Below, piece after piece: positions 45,780 to 55,047 of a stretch of 64,000 bases of DNA. Each line of letters opens with the position of its first letter. Positions within the stretch are counted from its first letter, which is position 1. Where the stretch lies: the NCBI RefSeq assembly GCF_900168005.1, contig NZ_FUYP01000013.1, positions 45,876-109,875 of the forward strand, in the 5' to 3' direction. The notes below the pieces were generated by a model that worked only from the letters and a program-made list of their open reading frames with translations, had not been told where the DNA came from and searched no databases. The position numbers were made by a program, and so were the translations under genes. The DNA is from Sphingopyxis flava (GTDB lineage: Bacteria; Pseudomonadota; Alphaproteobacteria; Sphingomonadales; Sphingomonadaceae).

Positions 45780-47288
45780 TCAGGAGGTGGGAATGAGAAA
45801 GGCGTTGTCCCCTTCGCCGCCATCGGGCCAGCGCTGGGTTACCGTCTTGACCTTCGTCCAGAAGCGCACGCCCTCCATCCCATATTGATTGGTGTCGCCG
45901 AAACCCGAGCGCTTCCAGCCGCCGAAGCTATGATAGGCGACCGGCACCGGGATCGGCACGTTGATGCCGATCATGCCGACATTGACGCGCTGCGCGAATT
46001 CGCGCGCGGCGTGACCATTGCGCGTGAAAATCGACACGCCATTGCCATATTGGTGTGCGCTCGGCAGGCGCAAAGCGGTCTCGAAATCGGGGGCTCGGAC
46101 GATCTGCAGCACGGGACCGAAGATTTCCTCGCGATAGGCGCGCATGGCAGTCGTGACGCGGTCGAACAGCGTTGGGCCGACGAAAAATCCGTGCTCATGT
46201 CCCTGCAGGACCAGACCGCGGCCGTCGACGACCAGTTCGGCGCCTTCATCGACCCCGGTCTGAATCCAGTCCTCGATACGCGCCTTGTGCGCGGCGTTGA
46301 CGACCGGGCCATAATGCGCATCGGGATCGGTCGACACGCCGACCTTGAGCGCGGCCATCGCCGGGATCAGTCGCTCGCGAAGCGCGTCGGCGGTCGCGTC
46401 GCCGACCGGCACCACGACGGGCAGCGCCATGCAGCGCTCGCCCGCCGAACCGAAGGCGGCGCCGCACAGATCGTGCACCACCTGGTCGAGGTCGGCGTCG
46501 GGCATGACGATGCCGTGATTCTTGGCGCCACCCATCGCCTGCACACGCTTGCCGGCAGCGGCACCGCGCCCATAGACATAGTGCGCAATGTCGGAAGATC
46601 CCACGAAGCTGACCGCCGAAATCGCCGGATGATCCAGGATTGCGTCGACCATTTCCTTGTCGCCGTGGACGACCTGGAGGATGCCTTCGGGCAGCCCGGC
46701 CTCAAGCATCAGTTCGGCGAGGCGCACCGGCACCGACGGGTCGCGTTCGCTGGGCTTGAGGATGAAGGCGTTGCCTGCCGCGATCGCGGGGCCGAACATC
46801 CACATCGGGATCATCGCGGGAAAGTTGAATGGCGTGATACCCGCGACCACGCCGAGGGGCTGACGCATGGCATAGACGTCGATTCCCGGTCCGGCACCCT
46901 GCGTATATTCGCCCTTCATCGCATGCGGGATGCCGCACGAAAATTCGATCACTTCCAGCCCGCGCAGGACGTCCCCCCGTGCGTCGGCGACAACCTTGCC
47001 ATGCTCGCTCGCCAGCAGTTCCACGAGATCCTGCAGGTTCGCCTCAAGCAGTTCGCGGAAACGGAACATGACGCGCGCGCGGCGCTGCGGATTGGTCGCC
47101 GCCCAGCCGGGCTGCGCCGCAGCGGCCGCCCGGACCGCGCGGTCGAGATCGGCGGCGGTGGAGAAGGCGACGCGCGCCTGGACCTGTCCGGTGCTCGGGT
47201 CGAACACGTCGCCGACGCGTCCGTTTTCAGGGCGCACGGAACCGCCGCCGGCGGTATCGCCGGCGATGAAGGGATCAATCTGTCTCAT
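45780..47288 (-). CDS. iolA: CoA-acylating methylmalonate-semialdehyde dehydrogenase
   Basis: 502 residues. Aldehyde dehydrogenase with GITPFNFPAMIPMWMFGPAI, VSFVGSSDIAHYVYGRGAAA and the catalytic Cys in GSAGERCMALPVVV. This subfamily acts with CoA without an external thiol and converts malonic semialdehyde to acetyl-CoA at the end of inositol breakdown (mmsA/iolA). It lies directly after iolB (10 nt). Confidence 0.95.
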   Translation of the reverse strand: MRQIDPFIAGDTAGGGSVRPENGRVGDVFDPSTGQVQARVAFSTAADLDRAVRAAAAAQPGWAATNPQRRARVMFRFRELLEANLQDLVELLASEHGKVVADARGDVLRGLEVIEFSCGIPHAMKGEYTQGAGPGIDVYAMRQPLGVVAGITPFNFPAMIPMWMFGPAIAAGNAFILKPSERDPSVPVRLAELMLEAGLPEGILQVVHGDKEMVDAILDHPAISAVSFVGSSDIAHYVYGRGAAAGKRVQAMGGAKNHGIVMPDADLDQVVHDLCGAAFGSAGERCMALPVVVPVGDATADALRERLIPAMAALKVGVSTDPDAHYGPVVNAAHKARIEDWIQTGVDEGAELVVDGRGLVLQGHEHGFFVGPTLFDRVTTAMRAYREEIFGPVLQIVRAPDFETALRLPSAHQYGNGVSIFTRNGHAAREFAQRVNVGMIGINVPIPVPVAYHSFGGWKRSGFGDTNQYGMEGVRFWTKVKTVTQRWPDGGEGDNAFLIPTS

Positions 47289-47297
47289 CGCTCTTCC

Positions 47298-48089
47298 TTA
47301 CTGGCGCACGATCCACTCGTGCGCGGGGTCGTTGCGGAACACCCAGTTGCGCCGGGGTCCCGCCATCACGTTCAGATAATAAAGGTCGTATCCGTGCGGC
47401 GCGCCGACCGGATGATAGCCGCGCGGCACCATCACGACATCGCCGTCCTCGACCGCCATCGTCTCGTCGATGTCGCGCCCGTCGGTATAGACCCGCTGGA
47501 ACGCAAAACCCTGCGGTGGCGACAGGCGGTGGTAATATGTTTCCTCGAGGAAAGTCTCCTCGGGATAGGCGTCGCGGTCGTGCTTGTGCGGCGGGTAGCT
47601 CGACCAGTGGCCCCCGGGCGTGATCACCTCGACGACGAGCAGGCTCTCGGCGGCATCGGTATCGGACAGGATGTTCCGGACATGCCGCGTGTTCGTGCCC
47701 TGGCCGCGCACCTCGACCGCATCGGAGCGGATCAGCCGCACCGCGCCCGCCCCGGTTCCGGGCGCTGTGCAGATCGCGATTTCCGCATCGGACACGGCCT
47801 CGATTCTGTAGCGATGGCCCGCGGGCACATAGACCGAGGTCGCCGTGCCGTCGAACACCGTCTGGCGACCGCCGATATTCTCGAAGCTCTCGCCTCCCGC
47901 CATGATCGAGACGGTTCCCGTAAGCACAACCACACACGCCTCGCGGCCGTTTTCGACACGATTGTAGCTTGCCCCCGCCGCAAGGTGGATCACACGAAAG
48001 CCGACATATTTCCAACCCGCGCTTGCAGGCGTGATGTCGAGCACCGTGCCGTCGCCCGCGGGCGGATGGGGATGGACGAGAAGCGACAT
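47298..48089 (-). CDS. iolB: 5-deoxy-glucuronate isomerase
   Basis: 263 residues. Double cupin with ITPGGHWSSYPPHKHDRDAY and ETYYHRL, and GDVVMVPRGYHPVGAPHGYD: the metal-binding His/Glu set is present. It isomerises 5-deoxyglucuronate to 5-dehydro-2-deoxygluconate. ATG 48089 overlaps the iolE stop by one base (TGATG). The longer frame 47275-48108 on the same strand is a shadow of this gene. Confidence 0.95.
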   Translation of the reverse strand: MSLLVHPHPPAGDGTVLDITPASAGWKYVGFRVIHLAAGASYNRVENGREACVVVLTGTVSIMAGGESFENIGGRQTVFDGTATSVYVPAGHRYRIEAVSDAEIAICTAPGTGAGAVRLIRSDAVEVRGQGTNTRHVRNILSDTDAAESLLVVEVITPGGHWSSYPPHKHDRDAYPEETFLEETYYHRLSPPQGFAFQRVYTDGRDIDETMAVEDGDVVMVPRGYHPVGAPHGYDLYYLNVMAGPRRNWVFRNDPAHEWIVRQ

Positions 48090-48982
48090 CAGACCAGCGC
48101 CTCCTCACGCGCCAGCCGCTTCAGCGTGTCGAGGCCGAGCTGGCTATAGTCGCGGGGGTTGGCGATCGCCGGATCCTGTTCGGCCTCGATCACGATCCAG
48201 CCCGAATAATGCATGTCGGCAAGCGCACGCATAAACGGCGCATAGTCGTAATCGCCGTCGCCCGGTGTGGTGAACATGCCGCCGACGACCCCGTTGAGGA
48301 AGCTGGTGCCGTTCGCGCGAAATTCGTCATATTTGGCGGTGCGTACATCTTTGCAATGGACGTGAGCGACGCGCTCGGGACGCGCCTTGATCACGTCGAC
48401 GGGCTCGATCCCGCCGAACAGCGCATGCCCAGTGTCGAGCACCAGACCGACATGGTCGCCGGTCGCGTCGAAGAAGCGTTCGAGTTCATCCTTCGTCTCG
48501 ACGACCGTGCCGAGATGATGGTGATAGGCGAAGCGCAGCCCGCGATCATTGATGAAGCACGCGACGGTATCCAGCCGCTCGCCGAACAGCTTCCAGTCGG
48601 CGGCGGGAAGCACCGGGTGCGTATCGAGCCGGCTGCCGTAGCGATCGCAATGCACCGCGTTCGACGTCTCTGCGAGAATGAAGACGCTCGAATCCATATA
48701 TTCGAGCAAGGCGAGATGCTTCGACAGCGCCTCGATTTCGGCGTCGGCGTCGCGCACGAGCAGGTTCGACGAATACCAGCCGCCGACGATGTCGAGGCCG
48801 TAGTTCACCATGATTGGCGCCAGCACCTCCGGATCGCGCGGGAACTTGTTGCCGAGTTCGACCCCGTCGAAGCCGATGTCGCGGACATCGGCGAGCAACG
48901 CGTCGAGCGTCGTGTCGCCGCCCAGTTCGCGCATGTCGTCGTTGCACCAGGCGATCGGGCTCACGCCCCAGCGGATCGTCAT
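48089..48982 (-). CDS. iolE: myo-inosose-2 dehydratase
   Basis: 297 residues, TIM-barrel of the AP endonuclease-2/xylose isomerase group. GFDGVELGNKFPRDPEVLAP near the N-terminus, FAYHHHLGTVVETKDEL and GWIVIEAEQDPAI near the C-terminus carry the metal-site His and Glu. It dehydrates scyllo-inosose to the trione. ATG 48982 overlaps the iolD stop as ATGA. Confidence 0.95.
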   Translation of the reverse strand: MTIRWGVSPIAWCNDDMRELGGDTTLDALLADVRDIGFDGVELGNKFPRDPEVLAPIMVNYGLDIVGGWYSSNLLVRDADAEIEALSKHLALLEYMDSSVFILAETSNAVHCDRYGSRLDTHPVLPAADWKLFGERLDTVACFINDRGLRFAYHHHLGTVVETKDELERFFDATGDHVGLVLDTGHALFGGIEPVDVIKARPERVAHVHCKDVRTAKYDEFRANGTSFLNGVVGGMFTTPGDGDYDYAPFMRALADMHYSGWIVIEAEQDPAIANPRDYSQLGLDTLKRLAREEALV

Positions 48983-50814
48983 GTCCTCCCTCCGTCGATT
49001 CGATTTTCATAGTCACGGCGCGCGGCCTGTACTTCGGGGCGCGCCGATACTTCGGGGACCGCGACGTCCCACCAATGGCCGCCCGCCTCGGTCGTGATCG
49101 CGGGATCGGTGTCGATGACGATCACATAGCTTTTCGGCGATTGCTTCGCACGATCGAGCGCGGCTTCGAGCTCGGCGATGCCACCGACCTTCTCGGCAGC
49201 GGCGCCGAGACTGCGGGCGTGGGCCGCAAAGTCTATGTCGGGCAGGGTTTCGTGCGCCGCGTCAGCGAGCAGATTGTTGAACGGGCGCCCGCCCGTTCCC
49301 TGTTGCAGTCGGTTGATGCAGCCATAGCCCCCATTGTCGAGCAGGATGACGATGATCTTGCGGCCGAGCATCACCGAGGTCGCCAGCTCCGAATTGAGCA
49401 TCAGATAGCTGCCGTCGCCGACCATCACATAAACGTCACGCGCCGGATCGGCCATCTTGACCCCCAGTCCGCCCGCGACCTCATAGCCCATGCACGAAAA
49501 GCCGTATTCGACATGGTAGCCGCCGGGGCGGTGGCTCCGCCAAAGCTTGTGGAGTTCGCCGGGCAGGCCGCCCGCGGCACAGACGACGGTCGCGTCGTCC
49601 CCCGCCTGCCGCCACACCGCTCCGATCACTTGCGCATCGGAGGGGAGCGCATTGCTCGGCGCTGTCGCGACCTCCCAAGCGGCGTTCCATTCGGCGACCG
49701 TAGCGCGGTTCGCATTGCGCCATGCGGCATCGACCTGCCAATCGGCGAGCGCTTCGGCCAGGGCCTCGAGCGTCTCGCCCGCATCGCCGACAACTGCTTC
49801 GGCGCCTTGCTTGATCGCATCGGGCGCGGCGATGTTGATCTGGATCAGCCGCTTGCCGGCGAAGAGCCGGCGCGAACCGGTGGTAAAATCCTGCAGCCTG
49901 GTGCCGACGCCGATAATCAGGTCGGCGGCTTCGGCGGCGGCATTCGCCGCGCTCGTACCGGTGACGCCGACGCTGCCGAGCGCTTGGCGGTGATCCCACG
50001 CCAGCGCGCCCTTCCCCGCCTGCGTCTCGGCGATCGGAATGCCGGTCCGCGCCGCGAGATCGGCAAGCACCGCCTCGGCCTCGGAATAGAGCACCCCGCC
50101 CCCTGCCACGATCAGCGGCGCCCTGGCGGCGCGAACCGCCTCGACGAGCGTCGCCAGTTCGGCGCGGTCAGGGCGCATCCGGCGCGGGCGCCAAAGCCGC
50201 GGGGCAAAGAAGCTCTCGGGATAATCGAAGGCCTCCGCCTGCACATCCTGACAGAGCGCGAGCGTCACCGGCCCGCAAAGCGCCGGATCGGTCAGCACCG
50301 TCATCGCGCGCGGCAGCGCGTCGATGATCTGGTTGGGCCGCGTTATGCGGTCGAAATAGCGCGACACCGGACGAAAACAGTCGTTGGCGCTCACCGTAGC
50401 GTCGGCGAAATCCTCGACCTGCTGGAGCACCGGATCGGGGCGGCGGCTCGCATAGACGTCGCCGGGCAGGAAAAGCACCGGCAGCCGGTTGACATGCGCG
50501 AGCGCCGCCGCGGTCACCATGTTCGTCGCGCCGGGACCGATCGAGGTCGTGCACGCCATCGCGCGGCGGCGGCGGCTCGCCTTGGCAAAGGCGATCGCGG
50601 CATGCGCCATGCCCTGCTCGTTATGCGCGCGATACGTCGGAAGCGCGTCTTCCATCCCGGCGAGCGCTTCGCCCATCCCCGCGACATTGCCATGGCCGAA
50701 GATCGCCCACATGCCGGCGAAATAGGGCAGCTCGACGCCATTCACCTCGACCCGCTGCATCGCAAGCCAGCGCGTCAGCGCCTGCGCCATCGTCAATCGT
50801 ACATGTTTGCTCAT
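48979..50814 (-). CDS. iolD: 3D-(3,5/4)-trihydroxycyclohexane-1,2-dione acylhydrolase
   Basis: 611 residues of a thiamine-diphosphate enzyme. N-terminal ATGHGNVAG-like FAGMWAIFGHGNVAGMGEAL, mid-domain ISxGxG-type GVTGTSAANAAAEAADLIIG, and the TPP-binding signature GDGSYLMLNSELATS followed by IVILLDNGGYGCINR. It opens the ring of the trione to 5-deoxyglucuronate. ATG 50814 overlaps the iolC stop as ATGA. Confidence 0.95.
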   Translation of the reverse strand: MSKHVRLTMAQALTRWLAMQRVEVNGVELPYFAGMWAIFGHGNVAGMGEALAGMEDALPTYRAHNEQGMAHAAIAFAKASRRRRAMACTTSIGPGATNMVTAAALAHVNRLPVLFLPGDVYASRRPDPVLQQVEDFADATVSANDCFRPVSRYFDRITRPNQIIDALPRAMTVLTDPALCGPVTLALCQDVQAEAFDYPESFFAPRLWRPRRMRPDRAELATLVEAVRAARAPLIVAGGGVLYSEAEAVLADLAARTGIPIAETQAGKGALAWDHRQALGSVGVTGTSAANAAAEAADLIIGVGTRLQDFTTGSRRLFAGKRLIQINIAAPDAIKQGAEAVVGDAGETLEALAEALADWQVDAAWRNANRATVAEWNAAWEVATAPSNALPSDAQVIGAVWRQAGDDATVVCAAGGLPGELHKLWRSHRPGGYHVEYGFSCMGYEVAGGLGVKMADPARDVYVMVGDGSYLMLNSELATSVMLGRKIIVILLDNGGYGCINRLQQGTGGRPFNNLLADAAHETLPDIDFAAHARSLGAAAEKVGGIAELEAALDRAKQSPKSYVIVIDTDPAITTEAGGHWWDVAVPEVSARPEVQAARRDYENRIDGGRT

Positions 50815-52766
50815 GCCGCCACCCTAGCACTGCGCGCTGCGCGCCAGCCATCGGCGAGAACGCGCAGATTTTCGCCGAGTGCGGTGATGGCGGCCTCGTC
50901 GTCGATCGCTCCCGTCAGCCATTGCTGTGCGACGTCATGAAAGATGGTGCGTCCCACCGCGAAGCCCTTGACCAGCGGAAAAGGCGCCGCCGCGACGATG
51001 CCCGCGAGTACCTCGTCCCGCGGCGCCGACAGGCCGAGCAGAACGATGCCGCGGCAGAGTGGATCGTGGCGCAATATCGCCGTCTCACTCGCCGCCCAGG
51101 CGGCGGCGTCGGTCGTCGGTTCGAGCTTCCACCAGTCGGGATAGATACCGAGCGAATAGACATGATCGATCACCGAGGCGATCGTGCCGCTGTCGACCGG
51201 CCCATGTTTCGAAGCGATGATTTCGAGCAGGAACTCGTGGCGTGTGCGGCGGCAAGCGTCGAACAGGCGCAGCAACTGCCGGTCCTGCCGCGCGCGCATT
51301 TCGGCGTCGTCGTCCGGATGATAGAAAACGAGGCATTTGACGACATGGTTCGTCGGCCAGTCGCGCAGCGTCATGCCGACGTCGTGCGACCCTTCGAAGA
51401 GCAGCGGCCGCGACCCCGGCACCTCGATCGGCCGCCCGATCCAATAGGGATGGTCGGCCGCCGCCTCCAGCGCGCGCGCACCGAAGCGGCCATCGAGCAG
51501 CACCCCGTAGTTAGGGTCGCCCGCACCCATGCGATGAAGCGCCTCGAGCGCGAGATTCTTGAAATGATGGATCCGCGCCTCGTCGCTTTCGCCGAGTTCG
51601 GCGAGCAGATTGTCGAACTGGCTGCGGTGATCGATCGCGAGCACGGTCAGTTCATCGCGCTCGCCATGGCGGTTGGTTGACCAGTGCAATTGTTCGAGCT
51701 CGGCACTCTCGCGCAGGCGGTGCGGCCATTGCCCGGCGAGGAAGTGCCGAAGCTCATCCCACGACGCCATCGCCGGGGCGCAGCCGTGCCGCGACACCAC
51801 GAGCGCGCCGCACGCATTGGCGATTTCGCAGCATTTTTCGAGCGGCATGTCCTTGAGCCAGCCGCGCAGGAAACCCGCCATGAAGGCATCCCCCGCGCCG
51901 AGCACGTTGAAAACCTCGATCGGAAAGCCGCGGCCGACGATGCCGGCATCGAGCGACGCGGGAACGGCGTCGGGAAAGGCGACGCATCCCTCGGCGCCGC
52001 GCTTGCAGACCAGCAGCGCCGAACTCTGCGCACGGATCGCGCGAAGCGCCGCGAGGGTGTCGGTCGAGCCGCCAAGGATATGGATTTCCTCTTCGGTGCC
52101 GACGATCAGGTCGCAGAGCGGCAGGACGCGCTGAAGGGCCTCGGTAACGCACTGGTCGGCGACGAACCGATCCTCGCCATTGTCCTTGCTGGCAAGTCCC
52201 CAGAGCACCGGGCGGTAATCGATGTCGAAGACGACGCGCCCCCCGGCGGCCTTCATCAGCCTCGCGGCCTTGATGCTCGCATCGAACACGCCCGGCTGCG
52301 ACAGATGGGTGCCGTTGATCAGCAGCGCGCCCGCCGAAGCGACGAAATCGGGGTCTATGTCGTCGGCGCAAAGCGCCATGTCGGCGCAATTTTCGCGATA
52401 GAAGATCAGCGGAAAGGTGTCAGGATCGCGAATGCCGAGGATCGCAAGCGCGGTCAGCCGGTCGGGATCGGTGCGAACGCCGTCCGTCACGACGCCCTCG
52501 CGGTTCAGTTCCTCGACGATGAAGCGGCCGAAATGATCGGCGCCGACGCGGGCGATCAGCCCGGCGCGAAGGCCGAGGCGCGCCGCGCCGACCGCGGTGT
52601 TGGTCGGGCTCCCGCCGATATATTTGGCGAAACTCGCCATATCTTCGAGCCGGCCGCCGATCTGCTCGCCGTAAAGGTCGATCCCCGCGCGCCCCAGCGT
52701 GACGACGTCTAGCCGGTTCTCTCCGCCCCGTTCCTGCCCTTGTTGCGCCATCGTTTTCGAGACCAT
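50811..52766 (-). CDS. iolC: 5-dehydro-2-deoxygluconokinase fused to DUF2090
   Basis: 651 residues in two parts. Residues 1 to about 345 are a PfkB kinase (LDVVTLGRAGIDLYG, GGSPTNTAVGAARLGL, and NVLGAGDAFMAGFLRG with the catalytic Asp). Residues about 370-645 are DUF2090 (TVLAIDHRSQFDNLLAELGE, LLEIIASKHGP, GIYPDWWKLEPT), a TIM-barrel segment proposed to do the IolJ aldolase step. The kinase makes 2-deoxy-5-keto-gluconate-6-P; the aldolase splits it to DHAP and malonic semialdehyde. No separate iolJ is visible. Start ATG 52766 (52751 also possible). It is first in the operon iolC-D-E-B-A. Confidence 0.94.
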   Translation of the reverse strand: MVSKTMAQQGQERGGENRLDVVTLGRAGIDLYGEQIGGRLEDMASFAKYIGGSPTNTAVGAARLGLRAGLIARVGADHFGRFIVEELNREGVVTDGVRTDPDRLTALAILGIRDPDTFPLIFYRENCADMALCADDIDPDFVASAGALLINGTHLSQPGVFDASIKAARLMKAAGGRVVFDIDYRPVLWGLASKDNGEDRFVADQCVTEALQRVLPLCDLIVGTEEEIHILGGSTDTLAALRAIRAQSSALLVCKRGAEGCVAFPDAVPASLDAGIVGRGFPIEVFNVLGAGDAFMAGFLRGWLKDMPLEKCCEIANACGALVVSRHGCAPAMASWDELRHFLAGQWPHRLRESAELEQLHWSTNRHGERDELTVLAIDHRSQFDNLLAELGESDEARIHHFKNLALEALHRMGAGDPNYGVLLDGRFGARALEAAADHPYWIGRPIEVPGSRPLLFEGSHDVGMTLRDWPTNHVVKCLVFYHPDDDAEMRARQDRQLLRLFDACRRTRHEFLLEIIASKHGPVDSGTIASVIDHVYSLGIYPDWWKLEPTTDAAAWAASETAILRHDPLCRGIVLLGLSAPRDEVLAGIVAAAPFPLVKGFAVGRTIFHDVAQQWLTGAIDDEAAITALGENLRVLADGWRAARSARVAA

Positions 52767-52780
52767 CCTTCTTTGGTCTG

Positions 52781-52822
52781 AAACACTTATTCCACTTTTA
52801 TAAAGTTTGCAACATATGTTTC
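52781..52822. promoter_or_regulatory. paired candidate IolR operators upstream of iolC
   Basis: GAAA-CACTTA-TTCC (52781-52794) and GCAA-CATATG-TTTC (52809-52822), 28 nt apart, in the AT-rich gap between the iolR stop (52846) and the iolC start (52766). They resemble the GGAA-N6-TTCC boxes reported for the RpiR-type IolR of rhizobia. Confidence 0.55.
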
Positions 52823-52845
52823 ACTCGGCGGCGGAAATGAAATGG

Positions 52846-53718
52846 CTATGCCGATCCGTCTTCCCGCGTCTTGCCGTCGGCGCGTGTCGCCTCGAATGCA
52901 AAATTGATGACGAGCGCCTGCGCGAGACACATCGACGCGGACAGCGAACGGAATTTCCGCACCTCCGCTTCACGAACTTGAAGCACCTGCTCGGCGGGCT
53001 TGGCGACCGGGCTTACCAAACTGTCGCTGATCGCTAGAACGCGGCCGCCGGCCGTCCGGGCGGCGTTGACGACAGCGATCGTCTCTTCCGAATAGGGATG
53101 AAAGCTGATCGCGATCAGCAGGTCGTCGGGGCCCATCGCATGCACTTGCTGAAGTCCGAGACCTCCGACTCCGTCGATGAACACCGCACGTTTGCCCGCC
53201 TGGAGCAGCGAATAGGCGATATAGGAGGCGACGGGGAAGGAGCGGCGAAAGCCCGCGACATGCACGGTATCGGCCGCCATCAGCAAATCGACCGCCGCGC
53301 GCATGTCGGCGCCGCTGACCGTCTGCAACAGATTCTGGATCGCGAGACTGTTGCCCTCGACAAATTCGGAGAGAAGGTTCGCGGGCTCGATATCGCTGGC
53401 ACTGGTTGCCTGATCGAGCTGGCGGACGCGCTCCGAATAGCCGAGCGCGGCGTTGTTGCTGAGCAGACCGTCGCGGAACAGCCGTTGCATCTGGCTCGCG
53501 CCCTCGAACCCGAAACTCTTGGCAAAACGCACGATCGCCGAGGGCTGGACGCCGCAACGGTCGGCGATCACCGCAAGCGTTTCGAGCGCAATGTCGTTGG
53601 GTTCGTCGAGGATATAGCGCGCGATCTGCTTGAGCCGCTTGCTCAGTGTCTCGTAACGGCTCACGATCTCGGCGCGCAATGCCTCCGCTGAGGCGGGGGC
53701 AGTCAGGACGTCGGTCAA
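52846..53718 (-). CDS. iolR: RpiR-family regulator of inositol catabolism
   Basis: 290 residues from TTG 53718 (LTDVLTAPASAEALRAEIVS), behind GGGGGAG. The N-terminal HTH is seen in ALETLAVIADRCGVQPSAIV RFAKSFGF, and a C-terminal SIS domain in VHVAGFRRSFPVASYIAYSL and LLIAISFHPYSEETIAV. RpiR-family IolR repressors respond to an inositol-derived phosphate. It is divergent from iolG and upstream of iolC. The longer start 53787 is not supported by ribosome site or conservation of look. Confidence 0.92.
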   Translation of the reverse strand: MTDVLTAPASAEALRAEIVSRYETLSKRLKQIARYILDEPNDIALETLAVIADRCGVQPSAIVRFAKSFGFEGASQMQRLFRDGLLSNNAALGYSERVRQLDQATSASDIEPANLLSEFVEGNSLAIQNLLQTVSGADMRAAVDLLMAADTVHVAGFRRSFPVASYIAYSLLQAGKRAVFIDGVGGLGLQQVHAMGPDDLLIAISFHPYSEETIAVVNAARTAGGRVLAISDSLVSPVAKPAEQVLQVREAEVRKFRSLSASMCLAQALVINFAFEATRADGKTREDGSA

Positions 53719-53748
53719 ATATATTCTCCCCCATTCACCCGGAAAAAC

Positions 53749-53849
53749 GGAATATCTGTTCAAAACTTGTAACGCAACTGTCGCCATGCGGCCCGTTCCA
53801 CGCTATGGAATATGCATTCCATATTATATATATATGGAATATGACTTCA
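53749..53849. promoter_or_regulatory. iolR/iolG divergent control region with three candidate operators
   Basis: Between iolR and iolG: GGAA-TATCTG-TTCA (53749-53762), GGAA-TATGCA-TTCC (53807-53820, exact GGAA-N6-TTCC, inside ATGGAAT/ATTCCAT arms) and GGAA-TATGAC-TTCA (53836-53849). The second and third are 29 nt apart. The perfect site is the best candidate for IolR. The -10-like TATTATATATATAT run lies between the last two. Confidence 0.68.
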
Positions 53850-53865
53850 ACCGGAAGAGGATAGA

Positions 53866-54849
53866 ATGCACGACATCGCACTGATCGGCGCCGGCAGGAT
53901 CGGCAAAGTCCACGCGGCGAACCTGGCCGCGAACCCGCGCCTGCGGCTGACGCGGGTTGTCGATCCCTTTCCCGAGGCCGCGGCGGCGATCGCGGCGCAA
54001 TATGACGCTCGCGTCTCGACAATCGAGGAAGCGCTGGCCGATCCAGCGGTTGCGGGGGTCGTCGTCGCGAGTTCGACCGACACCCATCTTCCCTACAGCC
54101 TCGCCGCTGCCGAGGCCGGCAAGGCGATCTTCTGCGAAAAGCCGCTCGATCAGGATCTGGCCGCCGCGCGCGAATCGGCGGCGCGGTTCGCGGCGCTGAA
54201 CGCGCGGTTGTTCCTGGCATTCAACCGCCGCTTCGACCCGAACTTCTCGGCATTGCAGGCGCGGCTTTCTGCCGGCGCGGTCGGCACGCTCGAAACGCTG
54301 CACATCATCAGCCACGACCCCGCACCGCCGCCGGTTGACTATGTCAAAGTGTCGGGCGGCATCTTCAAGGACATGGTCATTCACGATTTCGACATGGCGC
54401 GCTGGCTGCTCGGCGAGGACGTGACGGAAGTCTTTGCCAGCGCGTCCGTGCTCGTCGATCCCGCGATCGGCGAGGCGGGCGATGCCGATACCGCGAAGAC
54501 GATCCTGCGCACGGCGTCGGGCCGGCTCTGCATGATCTCGTCGAGCCGCCGCAGCGGCTATGGCTATGACCAGCGTATCGAGGCCTTCGGATCGAAGGGC
54601 ATGATCCGGGCGCAGAACCAGCTCGAAACGACGGTCGAGACGTGGGGCGAAGAGGGCGCCGCCGCCGACCGCTTCCAGAATTTCTTCCTCGATCGCTATG
54701 CGGTCGCCTACGCGCGCGAGGCTGATCATTTCGCCGACATTCTCGACGGCGCCGTACCGCTCATCGATTTCCGCGACGGCGTCGCGGCGCTGGCGCTGGC
54801 CGAAGCGGCGGCGCAGTCGGCGCGGTCGGGGGAACGGGTGCTGCTGTAA
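53866..54849 (+). CDS. iolG: inositol 2-dehydrogenase
   Basis: 327 residues. Rossmann GAGRIGKVHAANLAANPRLR, EKP motif (IFCEKPLDQDLAAARES), and FNRRFDPNFSALQARLSAG plus GGIFKDMVIHDFDMARWLLG with the catalytic Asp and His. It oxidises myo-inositol to scyllo-inosose with NAD+. The strong ribosome site GGAAGAGG lies before ATG 53866. It is divergent from iolR. Confidence 0.94.
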   Translation: MHDIALIGAGRIGKVHAANLAANPRLRLTRVVDPFPEAAAAIAAQYDARVSTIEEALADPAVAGVVVASSTDTHLPYSLAAAEAGKAIFCEKPLDQDLAAARESAARFAALNARLFLAFNRRFDPNFSALQARLSAGAVGTLETLHIISHDPAPPPVDYVKVSGGIFKDMVIHDFDMARWLLGEDVTEVFASASVLVDPAIGEAGDADTAKTILRTASGRLCMISSSRRSGYGYDQRIEAFGSKGMIRAQNQLETTVETWGEEGAAADRFQNFFLDRYAVAYAREADHFADILDGAVPLIDFRDGVAALALAEAAAQSARSGERVLL

Positions 54850-54856
54850 AATGGCC

Positions 54857-54946
54857 GTCATCCCCGCGAAGGCAGGGACCGCCAGCGGTTTACGCAGCGG
54901 CGAAGGATAAGGCCGATGTCGGCCCCCGCCTTCGCGGGGGCGATGG
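54857..54946 (+). repeat. REP-like twin palindrome between iolG and the receptor gene
   Basis: GTCATCCCCGCGAAGGCAGG at 54857 and, after about 40 nt, GGCCCCCGCCTTCGCGGGGG at 54921. This is the intergenic counterpart of the in-frame element in glyS, with the same two-hairpin order. It lies just downstream of the iolG stop and is followed by a terminator-like hairpin. Confidence 0.75.
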
Positions 54947-54990
54947 TCGTTTTATCGGCTCGCGCATCAGAGCCGGCTTCGCCTTCTCCC

Positions 54991-55021
54991 ACAAAGAAAG
55001 GGGCCAGGTTTCCCCGGCCCC
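54991..55021 (-). terminator. intrinsic terminator of the TonB receptor gene
   Basis: On the minus strand: GGGGCC stem, AAACC loop, GGCCCC stem, then TTTCTTTGT. Placed right after the receptor stop (55048). The G/C stem of six with a U-rich tail is convincing though the tail is short. Confidence 0.6.
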
Positions 55022-55047
55022 AGACCCAGTGCGACCCCCGCAGAGGA

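Noticed and set aside
45756..48149. 797-codon plus-strand frame over iolA/iolB
   Set aside because: Shadow of the minus-strand iol genes; composition typical of reversed GC-rich coding DNA.
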